Part shown: in pieces, positions 1-4,974 of the stretch
How positions within the stretch are numbered: the stretch's first letter is position 1
Layout of the letters: every line of letters begins with the position of its first letter
Source of the DNA: Acidobacteriota bacterium
Lineage (GTDB): Bacteria; Acidobacteriota; Terriglobia; Terriglobales; Acidobacteriaceae
DNA: 12,178 nucleotides
NCBI GenBank assembly: GCA_025353435.1
Contig: JANXQR010000641.1
Span: 1 to 12,178 of the forward strand
Direction: 5' to 3'
Translations under genes and position numbers: made by a program
Notes under the pieces: generated by a model
The model's input: only the letters and a program-made list of their open reading frames with translations
Told to the model about the DNA's origin: nothing
The model's database searches: none

Positions 1-294
1 GTCGTCTTCGCTATAGACGTTAAAAACTGCGGCTGGATGCAAAAAAGTCGATAAGTTCCAGAGTTCGATACGCAAATCGTTTTTGAGAGTTACAGGCGAT
101 TATCTATATCGATCTGCGATGCAAAATATTTCCGAAGTAGATTTCGCGCGCGCGATGGGTAAGCCGCGATTTCGTAAGTGTGATCTATTGATGAAGCGAT
201 TTGTCAATCCAATGTGCTCCGGAGCGAAATCAAATTGCATTTGCGAAAAAAATGTCAGACGTAAATTTCCGCTCCGGAGCTACATTTTTGTTCT
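1..294. other. Gene-free left edge, downstream of pspA
   Basis: No credible coding sequence lies here. Open frames crossing it are antisense to pspA or very short, and the stretch is visibly richer in A and T than the rest of the window. It lies downstream of the pspA stop. The only clear structure is the inverted repeat at 211-286. A T7 run on the minus strand (246-252) falls inside that repeat's loop and could contribute to transcription termination after pspA. Confidence 0.6.
211..286. repeat. Inverted repeat with two GCTCCGGAGC palindromes (REP-like)
   Basis: The left arm (211-230) and the reverse complement of the right arm (265-286) read AATGT(a)GCTCCGGAGCG(g)AAAT. They are identical apart from one extra base at each of two places in the right arm. 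Each core, 216-225 and 271-280, is itself a perfect 10-bp palindrome. The arms are separated by 34 nt containing an A7 run at 246-252 (T7 on the minus strand). It begins only 9 nt after the pspA stop, so it may form a 3' hairpin that stabilises or ends the operon transcript. The layout of paired imperfect palindromes also resembles REP/BIME-type dispersed repeats. Which of these it is cannot be told from one copy. Confidence 0.7.
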
Positions 295-984
295 TTATGC
301 CGCATTACCGTCTGTGATCCGAGCCCGTTCTGCATGGCGGCTCTTGATCTCATTCAACAGCACCTCAACTTTATCCTCGCTCTCCAGCGCTCGGAATTTG
401 TCTTCGAGCGTTTCCGGAGCAAGAATTTCGGCTGTCGCTGCATTCTCGGCGGCCGTCACGTGGACGCGGCTTTTCATCCGCTCCATGGTGTGATCCTGAG
501 TCGGCCCAACTGCCTGACGCGCCTTCGTTGCGCGGCCTACCACCTTCGCACGACGATGTTCGGCCACCAGCATTTCGCAGTGCGCGCGCGTCTCGCTGAG
601 CTTCTGATCGAGTTTGCGCAAAGCCTGGCGAAGGTTGTCGGCCTCGTGCTTCTGGTCTTCCACCTGTGTGGCAAAGCCCTCTGTCAGCTGGTCGTGGCTC
701 AGCGCCCGCTCGAGAGCGGCACGTGCCAGATCGTCGTGGCCCTTCTGCACCGCGAGCTCTGCCTTGCGCCGCCACTCCACTGACTCCTTCTCGTGCTCGG
801 CGCGCTTCTTCTCAAGTAAGTGCTCGCCGGCAATGGCGATAGCCACTTGCGTCTTGACCTGCATGAGTTGATTTTCCATATCGAGGACAATCTGCTTCAG
901 CATCCGCTCGGGATCCTCGGCCTTGTCCACCATGTCGTTCAGATTTGCGCGCAACAGCGTGCCTACTCGGTCCAGTAATGACAT
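295..984 (-). CDS. pspA: PspA/IM30 family membrane-remodelling stress protein
   Basis: 229 residues, the usual length for PspA/IM30/LiaH. Proteins of this family bind the inner face of stressed cytoplasmic membranes and assemble into ESCRT-III-like scaffolds. The N-terminus (MSLLDRVGTLLRANLNDMVD) has the amphipathic membrane-binding helix and is followed by the family signature KAEDPERMLKQIVLDME at about residues 21-37. Residues 40-190 are almost wholly charged, Ala-rich heptads, consistent with the long antiparallel coiled coil. The start at 984 was chosen because a perfect AAGGAGG (990-996) sits 5 nt upstream and the family begins at this Met. A longer frame opening at 1020 would add 12 residues that run through the ribosome-binding site. 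It is the last gene of the minus-strand cluster, 70 nt after the flotillin gene, and has the strongest ribosome-binding site there, which fits a scaffold protein needed in many copies. The family call is secure; the stress that induces it is inferred. Confidence 0.93.
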   Translation of the reverse strand: MSLLDRVGTLLRANLNDMVDKAEDPERMLKQIVLDMENQLMQVKTQVAIAIAGEHLLEKKRAEHEKESVEWRRKAELAVQKGHDDLARAALERALSHDQLTEGFATQVEDQKHEADNLRQALRKLDQKLSETRAHCEMLVAEHRRAKVVGRATKARQAVGPTQDHTMERMKSRVHVTAAENAATAEILAPETLEDKFRALESEDKVEVLLNEIKSRHAERARITDGNAA

Positions 985-1002
985 AAAAACCTCCTTGTTG
1001 CA

Positions 1003-1048
1003 GCTGCCGGCCTCCAACACCCTTCCATTGGTGCCGGAGGTCAGCAGC
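1003..1048 (-). promoter_or_regulatory. Hairpin in the flotillin-pspA gap
   Basis: On the minus-strand RNA, positions 1040-1030 (CCTCCGGCACC) pair with 1021-1011 (GGTGTTGGAGG) over 11 bp including two G-U pairs. The two G-U positions are mismatches on the plus strand, so the fold favours the transcribed strand. An outer 5-bp helix (GCTGC/GCAGC, 1048-1044 with 1007-1003) continues beyond a 3x3 internal loop. The loop is AATGGAAG. The hairpin ends 6 nt before the pspA ribosome-binding site and lacks a U-tract, so it is more likely a processing, stability or translation-control element than a terminator. Confidence 0.6.
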
Positions 1049-1054
1049 TATCGG

Positions 1055-2476
1055 TTAGCTCTTCGGAGCGTCGCCATTCGGCGGCGTCTTTTTCATGCCC
1101 TGCACGTTAGCCATCAATTGCTTGATGTCCATGCCGCTCAGTGCCTCAAACAATGCAGGCACCTGAGCGGCAATCTTCGTCATGTCGCCGGTGATACGGT
1201 GCATGCCGGACGCCTCCTCATTGCCGGTGGAGACGATGGTGATCTTTTCCACCTTGCTCAATGGCTCGGTCAGGGCTCGGACCACATCGGCCATGTTGGT
1301 GAGCAGCTTGTCGACTACGGCGGCCTGGTTCCATTGCTGGTAGGCCTCGGCCTTCACGTTCATGGCTTTGGCTTCTGCCTCGCCCTTCTGGAAGATGATG
1401 CTGGCCTCGGCTTCGCCCTGCGTCCTGATCGCTGCGGCGCGGCCTTCCGCCTCGGTCGTCAAGCGATTCTTCTCGGCGGCCGCCATGTTTTCGATGCGCA
1501 GCCGTTCGATCTCCGCACCCTTCAGCACGGTGGCGATAAGTTCCTTCTCATGGCGCAGAATTTCAGCTTCCTGCACCTTGATCTGGCCTTCCTTTTCGAC
1601 CTGCTGCACCTTCACCTGCTCGGCAGTTACCTGCTGCTGCATAACATTCGTCTGCAACTCGTAAGCCTTGTCGGCCTGCGCCTGCTGGCGGCGGCTCTGC
1701 TCGGAGTATTCAGCCTTCTTGATGTCGAGATCGCGCTGCGCTTCAGCTTGACGCGCCTGCGACGCGGTTTGGGCAATCACCCGGTCCTGGTCGGCCTGCG
1801 CCGTGGCCACTGCGGCTTCGCGGGTGGCTGTGGCGCGCAGGATTGCGGTATCGCGTTCAGCCTCGGCGGTCGCCATCTCGGCATCGCGCTTGATGCGTGC
1901 CACATCCGGCCGGCCCATGTTGGAGATGTATTCGTTCTTGTCGCGAACCTCCTTGATGGTGAACGAAATCACCTCGAGGCCCATCTTGGTCATGTCGTCG
2001 GCGCAGGTGGAGCGCATGCGATCGCCCACCATCTCCGGCTCCTTCACGATTTGCTCAACCGTAAGCTGGCCGATGATGCCCCTCAAGTGACCTTCCATCA
2101 CCAGGCGGATCAGGCCTTCGCGCTGCGGCGGTGTCTTGGTGAGGAACTGCTCTGCCGCTGTGAGGATGGAAGCCTGGTCGCTCCTTACCTTGATTTGGGC
2201 GACGGCTTCCACGGTGACCGCGACTCCCTGCTTCGTGTAAAGATCCTGCTGCGGAGCCACGTCGAAGCTCATCAGTTCGAGCGACAGTTCCCTGCAGTTC
2301 TCGACCATGGGGAAGATCACGGTGCCGTGCCCCTTGATGACACGCGGCCCCCGGAACCCATAGACAATCAAAGCCTCATTCGGCCCGGCCTTCCGATACA
2401 TCCTCGCGAGGATGCCCATCAGAAGGATCAGGACTAAGACGCCAACTCCGACAAATAGAACCATTTCTGAGTTCAT
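1055..2476 (-). CDS. Flotillin/SPFH-domain membrane protein (YqiK-like)
   Basis: 473 residues. An N-terminal membrane anchor (about 5-25, a run of V/L/I/G) is followed by an SPFH/band 7 domain (about 27-190, including the EALIVYGFRGPRV strand region). Next comes a long Ala/Glu/Lys-rich coiled coil (about 190-390) with the AEAEAKA-type heptads typical of flotillins, and then a C-terminal IVSTGNEE...ITGDM segment as in the flotillin end domain. Flotillins oligomerise into membrane microdomain scaffolds and are often encoded beside NfeD-type proteins, as here. The anchor, length and neighbour fit the E. coli YqiJ-YqiK pair. The start at 2476 is supported by GAAAGGG 11 nt upstream, sitting in a hairpin loop. 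It lies between the 48-residue miniprotein gene and pspA, which points to a shared role in envelope integrity. That function is inferred from family and neighbourhood; the family assignment is firm. Confidence 0.93.
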   Translation of the reverse strand: MNSEMVLFVGVGVLVLILLMGILARMYRKAGPNEALIVYGFRGPRVIKGHGTVIFPMVENCRELSLELMSFDVAPQQDLYTKQGVAVTVEAVAQIKVRSDQASILTAAEQFLTKTPPQREGLIRLVMEGHLRGIIGQLTVEQIVKEPEMVGDRMRSTCADDMTKMGLEVISFTIKEVRDKNEYISNMGRPDVARIKRDAEMATAEAERDTAILRATATREAAVATAQADQDRVIAQTASQARQAEAQRDLDIKKAEYSEQSRRQQAQADKAYELQTNVMQQQVTAEQVKVQQVEKEGQIKVQEAEILRHEKELIATVLKGAEIERLRIENMAAAEKNRLTTEAEGRAAAIRTQGEAEASIIFQKGEAEAKAMNVKAEAYQQWNQAAVVDKLLTNMADVVRALTEPLSKVEKITIVSTGNEEASGMHRITGDMTKIAAQVPALFEALSGMDIKQLMANVQGMKKTPPNGDAPKS

Positions 2477-2481
2477 TGTGT

Positions 2482-2502
2482 TCCCGGCCCTTTCGCCCGG
2501 GA
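2482..2502 (-). promoter_or_regulatory. Leader hairpin exposing the flotillin ribosome-binding site
   Basis: On the minus strand TCCCGG (2502-2497) pairs with CCGGGA (2487-2482) around the loop GCGAAAGGG. The purine-rich ribosome-binding site GAAAGGG lies in the loop and ends 11 nt before the ATG; the stem ends 5 nt before it. The same geometry (6-bp stem, ribosome-binding site in the loop, 5-nt gap to ATG) recurs at 2701-2720. Confidence 0.55.
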
Positions 2503-2548
2503 GCTTTGTACGGTTGCAGGTTTTGGAACAGTTAACAGCTTTCAGAGA

Positions 2549-2695
2549 TCAGTCGTTGATCGCTGAACTGTGCTTTTGGTTCTCCGCGGGCTGTTGCCTG
2601 TGCCCTGTTCGTGGAAACAACTTGGCCAGCAGACCCAGCAGGAAGATGCCAACCAGGATGGCCATATCGGTCATTAGCACGGTGGTATTGGTCAT
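2549..2695 (-). CDS. Small single-pass membrane protein (48 aa), unrecognised
   Basis: A short frame encodes 48 residues beginning MTNTTVLMTDMAILVGIFLL. Residues 11-26 form one hydrophobic span ending in AKLFPR, so positive charge follows the membrane segment. The rest is a short polar tail rich in Gln, His and Ser. It is placed in the same orientation between the NfeD-like gene (74 nt upstream) and the flotillin gene (72 nt downstream). Without it there would be an exceptional 293-nt hole in an otherwise tightly packed operon. The start at 2695 is preceded by GAAGGA at 11-nt spacing inside a hairpin loop, matching the flotillin start. Internal Met codons (2674, 2665) lack such a site. No family is recognised. 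By position it could be a small partner or modulator of the flotillin/NfeD complex, but that is inference. Confidence 0.62.
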   Translation of the reverse strand: MTNTTVLMTDMAILVGIFLLGLLAKLFPRTGHRQQPAENQKHSSAIND

Positions 2696-2700
2696 TGCGG

Positions 2701-2720
2701 GCCCGGTCCTTCGGCCGGGC
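2701..2720 (-). promoter_or_regulatory. Leader hairpin exposing the miniprotein ribosome-binding site
   Basis: On the minus strand GCCCGG (2720-2715) pairs perfectly with CCGGGC (2706-2701) around the loop CCGAAGGA. GAAGGA is the likely ribosome-binding site of the 48-residue gene, 11 nt before its ATG at 2695, and the stem ends 5 nt before the ATG. It matches the hairpin before the flotillin gene in stem length, loop content and distance. Confidence 0.55.
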
Positions 2721-2769
2721 TAGGGATCAGTGAACGAATGAAAAAGTGAAGAGTGAAAGGTGATGGTTG

Positions 2770-3435
2770 TCAGTGGTCGGAGAGTGCGGATTCGCGGTCG
2801 GTTTCGACGGGCCATTGGCCGCTACCGTCTTCCCAGCGGCGCACATAAGCGATGCCTTTTTCGTAGCGGACGACGAAAACCTCTTCCTGCCTGGGAATCG
2901 GTATGCCGTCCTCAGAGCGCGCAGGCGCGGAGCGAACGGCGCCGAGCTGTTCGTAGACGATTTCGCCAGTCCCCGCAGGCCGAATGGACGACGAGACACG
3001 CCCCACGGCGCCAACCACATCTGTCTCATCGGCAGTGAGCTCGTGCTCGTGGGGCAGCAGGACACGGGTGAGAAAGAGGAAGATGATTACACCTCCCGCC
3101 ACGCCGCATACCATCGCCAGCGCCATCACTACCCCGGCCACAAAGCTGCCGTAGCGCGTCAGCAGGTAACCCGCCGCGCCAAACCAGCAGAGAAAGATCA
3201 TGATGGAAAATCCGTTCCACCAGGGGACGGATGCGCCGCCTCCATGAGAGCCTCCACCCGTTGAGTGGAAGACACCCGTAGCATGCGGAAGATGGGTTGT
3301 ATGCGGCACGTGGATGTGCGGGAGGTGGGGTAAATGCAGGTGTCCGCCGAAGTGCCCCATTCCACCAAGCAGGGAAACCGCGCTCAGCATCAGTCCAGCC
3401 AAAAAACAAATCAGATAAAACGTTTCCCAGGTCAT
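2770..3435 (-). CDS. NfeD/YqiJ-like OB-fold membrane protein with His-rich loop
   Basis: 221 residues. Hydrophobic segments lie at about 5-25, 76-93 and 97-125, followed by a soluble C-terminal part (about 135-215) with DVVGAVGRVSSSIRPAGTGEIVYE. That part matches the OB-fold (NfeD-type beta-barrel) of proteins that partner flotillins. Between the first and second membrane segments, residues 28-64 contain 11 histidines, mostly as LPH/HxH repeats (LPHLPHIHVPH), then a Gly-rich stretch; this could bind a metal ion. There is no N-terminal ClpP-like protease domain, so it belongs with the short NfeD/YqiJ forms. The start at 3435 has AAGGAG 6 nt upstream. It follows the regulator gene by 64 nt and precedes the miniprotein and flotillin genes, the expected partner arrangement. 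The membrane and OB-fold assignment is good; the metal role is conjecture. Confidence 0.82.
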   Translation of the reverse strand: MTWETFYLICFLAGLMLSAVSLLGGMGHFGGHLHLPHLPHIHVPHTTHLPHATGVFHSTGGGSHGGGASVPWWNGFSIMIFLCWFGAAGYLLTRYGSFVAGVVMALAMVCGVAGGVIIFLFLTRVLLPHEHELTADETDVVGAVGRVSSSIRPAGTGEIVYEQLGAVRSAPARSEDGIPIPRQEEVFVVRYEKGIAYVRRWEDGSGQWPVETDRESALSDH

Positions 3436-3487
3436 TGCCAGCTCCTTGCTGCTAGCTTTCCGTTGCCAGCTCGTAGCTTGTTGCCAG
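3435..3487 (-). repeat. Degenerate short direct repeats (CTGGCAA units)
   Basis: TTGCCAG occurs three times on the plus strand (3435-3441, 3463-3469, 3481-3487), twice extended to TTGCCAGCTC, with AGCTT between copies. On the transcribed strand these are CTGGCAA units filling most of the gap between the regulator and the NfeD-like gene. The copy nearest the gene overlaps its start codon. Confidence 0.5.
3451..3470 (-). promoter_or_regulatory. Small hairpin in the regulator-NfeD gap
   Basis: On the minus-strand RNA GCTGGC (3470-3465) pairs with GCTAGC (3456-3451) through 6 bp including one G-U pair, around the loop AACGGAAA. It lies 3 nt before the AAGGAG ribosome-binding site of the NfeD-like gene. 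It is weak alone, but resembles the hairpins in the other three gaps in loop size and purine content. Confidence 0.35.
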
Positions 3488-3499
3488 TTTCCGAATTCC

Positions 3500-4012
3500 T
3501 TACACCGTGGAGCTTGTTGCCGCTTCGGTGATTGCTTTTCCCTGTTTCCTTGGCCGAAGCACCTCGGTCAGTCGCGGTGCGAGGCCGGGCGTGTCGAGGA
3601 TGGCTTCAAGCAGGAGCAGGCACTCGCGGGTGTGATCGTGGCGCGCCAGTTTCAGCAACGCCTGTTTCAGCTCCGGGTCGCGTCGAAACCGCTCCGCACC
3701 CGAAACCAGCCAAAGATCGAGCTTGTCTTCCAGGTTGCGCAGCTCACTTTGAAGTTCAAGTGAGTAGCCCTCCGGGTCATCCACCAGGTAGCCGGGATGG
3801 ACCTTGAAAAAGGCGGAGAGGGTTTGCCGCGTGGTGTTGGTGAGATGAGGCCGTGCACCGCTTTCGATTTGTGAGAGGTAGCTTTGGCTCAGTTTCGAGC
3901 CCGTCTCGGCTTCGATGGCGCGGGTGACTTCCGGCTGGCTCATGGCGCGATTCATGCCGCGCAGGCTGCCTTCCACTTCACGCAGGTAACGGATTTTTTC
4001 GCCCAGCTTCAT
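3500..4012 (-). CDS. XRE-family helix-turn-helix regulator (EspR-like layout)
   Basis: 170 residues from the Met at 4012. An N-terminal helix-turn-helix domain (about 1-70) includes SQPEVTRAIEAETG and the recognition-helix region LSQSYLSQIESGARP, the usual XRE 'SxxYLSxIExG' pattern. It continues with TLSAFFKVHPGYLVDD and a helical C-terminal part (about 85-155, with LRNLEDKLDLWL). This HTH plus 'yLvDD' plus helical tail resembles EspR-type dimeric regulators. A frame opening at 4108 would add 32 residues, but these would run through the -10 box and inverted repeat. GAGGGG 8 nt before the ATG at 4012 supports the shorter start. It is the first gene of the envelope cluster, and its promoter lies inside an 18-bp inverted repeat, so autoregulation is the simplest reading. 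The ligand or signal is unknown. Confidence 0.85.
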   Translation of the reverse strand: MKLGEKIRYLREVEGSLRGMNRAMSQPEVTRAIEAETGSKLSQSYLSQIESGARPHLTNTTRQTLSAFFKVHPGYLVDDPEGYSLELQSELRNLEDKLDLWLVSGAERFRRDPELKQALLKLARHDHTRECLLLLEAILDTPGLAPRLTEVLRPRKQGKAITEAATSSTV

Positions 4013-4019
4013 CGTGCGT

Positions 4020-4031
4020 GCCCCTCGGGGC
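4020..4031 (-). promoter_or_regulatory. Palindrome covering the regulator's ribosome-binding site
   Basis: GCCCCGAGGGGC on the minus strand (4031-4020) is self-complementary apart from its centre, and the GAGGGG ribosome-binding site (4026-4021) lies in it. If it folds, it would partly mask the site and lower translation of the regulator. The distance to the ATG is 8 nt. Given its short length, a chance palindrome is possible. Confidence 0.35.
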
Positions 4032-4091
4032 TGCCGGCGGATGGTTCTTCCGACGGGTTGGATGGCGATTGAGGAGGCGTCCGGCCGACCG

Positions 4092-4133
4092 TCTATCGCA
4101 ATATGCAATAACTATATTGCAAATTGCGATAGA
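4092..4133. promoter_or_regulatory. 18-bp inverted-repeat operator
   Basis: TCTATCGCAATATGCAAT (4092-4109) and the reverse complement of 4116-4133 (TCTATCGCAATTTGCAAT) match at 17 of 18 positions, with the 6-nt spacer AACTAT. The repeat contains four GCAA/TTGC half-elements in symmetric order, suiting binding by two dimers of a helix-turn-helix protein. It covers the spacer and -10 of the regulator promoter and extends past the predicted start of transcription, so binding would repress. The regulator gene begins 80 nt away. The repeat is seen directly; the identity of the bound protein is inferred. Confidence 0.82.
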
Positions 4134-4139
4134 TGTCAA
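4111..4139 (-). promoter_or_regulatory. Sigma-70-type promoter of the regulator/envelope operon
   Basis: On the minus strand a perfect TTGACA (4139-4134) is followed after exactly 17 nt by TATAGT (4116-4111), five of six matches to the -10 consensus. Transcription would begin near 4104, leaving about 90 nt of leader before the ATG at 4012. The -10 and the whole spacer lie within the inverted repeat. Confidence 0.8.
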
Positions 4140-4222
4140 GAAGAATCAACTGAAGTTTTTCCACACTCGTCAAGCGAAGCCGCGCAGTCTCTTGTATCGT
4201 GAGGTTCGAGGTGCTTCCCCCA

Positions 4223-4789
4223 ATGGCACGAGTCTCGAAAGGCCTCCTTCACGGGATGGAGGAATTTAAAGAAAGCCTGGACATCATTGCGTTCAAAGTT
4301 GGATTGCTGATCATTGATGAGCAGCAGCGTGAGGACCCTCTCGAAGCGGTGGCGTCCTCGGTTTTGCGCGCGCAGCAACGTGTGATCATGGGGGCCGTCA
4401 GCCTTGAGATTCCGGTCTTCTTCGTCGAGTTGAATCCAACCGGCGATCCCAATCGAACCAAGCCCAGCCGCAGCCGCCTTCGTGGTCTACTGCCGCCAGG
4501 CACGACGCGAATGATGAAGAAGCACCTGAACGCGTTCAACGACACCGCGCTCCATTCCATCCTTCATGCGAACCGCATTGGCGCGCTGGTGATTATGGGG
4601 CACGAGACGAACTGCTGCGTCAAGGCAACCGCGGTAGGCGGAGTGCACGATACCAATCCAGAGAATCGCAGTCCGGATGGTGCCACGCAGCGCGGTTTCT
4701 ACGTTCTAAGCTGCCAGCAGGTGCTGAGAGACACAGAAGCGTCTTGGGCTGACGAGGCCATGGTCCAGTTCTACGACCGAGTCGACTAG
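4223..4789 (+). CDS. Isochorismatase-like cysteine hydrolase
   Basis: 188 residues from the ATG at 4223. It has the isochorismatase-like alpha/beta fold pattern: a first strand ending in the catalytic Asp (VGLLIIDEQ, D32), a strand EIPVFFVELN, the Lys region before the conserved AF..T.L motif (KKHLNAFNDTAL, K99), and a strand IGALVIMGHETN followed by the nucleophile (CCVKAT, C132). The Asp-Lys-Cys triad therefore looks intact, which suggests an active hydrolase acting on an amide, a vinyl ether or a similar bond; the substrate cannot be told. The region after the Cys (GVHDTNPENRSPDGATQRG) is longer than usual. The start is uncertain: GTG at 4199 has no ribosome-binding site, ATG at 4223 has GAGG 11 nt upstream, and ATG at 4256 is also possible. 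It is divergent from the XRE regulator, so the operator might influence it, but no clear plus-strand promoter was found. Confidence 0.8.
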   Translation: MARVSKGLLHGMEEFKESLDIIAFKVGLLIIDEQQREDPLEAVASSVLRAQQRVIMGAVSLEIPVFFVELNPTGDPNRTKPSRSRLRGLLPPGTTRMMKKHLNAFNDTALHSILHANRIGALVIMGHETNCCVKATAVGGVHDTNPENRSPDGATQRGFYVLSCQQVLRDTEASWADEAMVQFYDRVD

Positions 4790-4921
4790 TAAATTTGGCG
4801 CGGGCCGCTTGCAGCTCACTTTGCGCAAGATTGCGCCAGAGTGATGAGGTGGGCTGGGTTGGCGACTTGCTCGGAATGCTGATACTGGTGCCGCATAGTC
4901 GCGGCTTATCGCAACGGTGAA

Positions 4922-4955
4922 GCGCTTTCCGGAAGGCGAAGAGTGGCGGAAGCGC
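4922..4955. other. Hairpin between convergent genes
   Basis: GCGCTTTCCG (4922-4931) pairs with CGGAAGCGC (4947-4955) with one bulged T. It lies in the 185-nt gap between the converging hydrolase and ribonuclease genes, 19 nt past the ribonuclease stop. Neither strand has a clear U-tract after the stem, so it may be a weak or factor-assisted terminator. Nothing else is recognised in this gap. Confidence 0.35.
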
Positions 4956-4974
4956 CTACCGGCAAGCTCTGCGG

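Noticed and set aside
83..110. Possible plus-strand promoter TTGAGA, 16 nt, TATATC
   Set aside because: It leads only into the antisense of pspA, the -35 is a poor match, and AT-rich sequence gives such hits by chance.
985..1020. Longer pspA product starting at 1020
   Set aside because: The 12 extra residues translate the AAGGAGG ribosome-binding site of the well-supported start at 984.
923..2437. 504-codon plus-strand open frame, longer than the flotillin gene it overlaps
   Set aside because: It is antisense to the flotillin gene. Its Leu/His/Gly-rich sequence has no family features and reads as the mirror of Ala/Glu/Lys-rich coiled-coil codons, whereas the minus frame is a clear flotillin.
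4013..4108. Upstream extension of the XRE regulator to 4108 (32 extra residues)
   Set aside because: It would begin inside the operator beside the -10 box, so its start codon would lie at or before the predicted transcription start. It has no ribosome-binding site, and the extra residues look like leader translation.
4199..4222. GTG start at 4199 for the isochorismatase-like protein
   Set aside because: No ribosome-binding site precedes it. The ATG at 4223 has GAGG upstream, and the conserved fold begins well after either start.
4258..4262. Strong GGAGG inside the hydrolase gene as a ribosome-binding site
   Set aside because: No in-frame start codon follows at a workable distance, so it is coding sequence for Glu-Glu.
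4922..4955. Strong bidirectional terminator between the convergent genes
   Set aside because: The stem has a bulge and no U-tract on either side, so it was kept only as a low-confidence hairpin.
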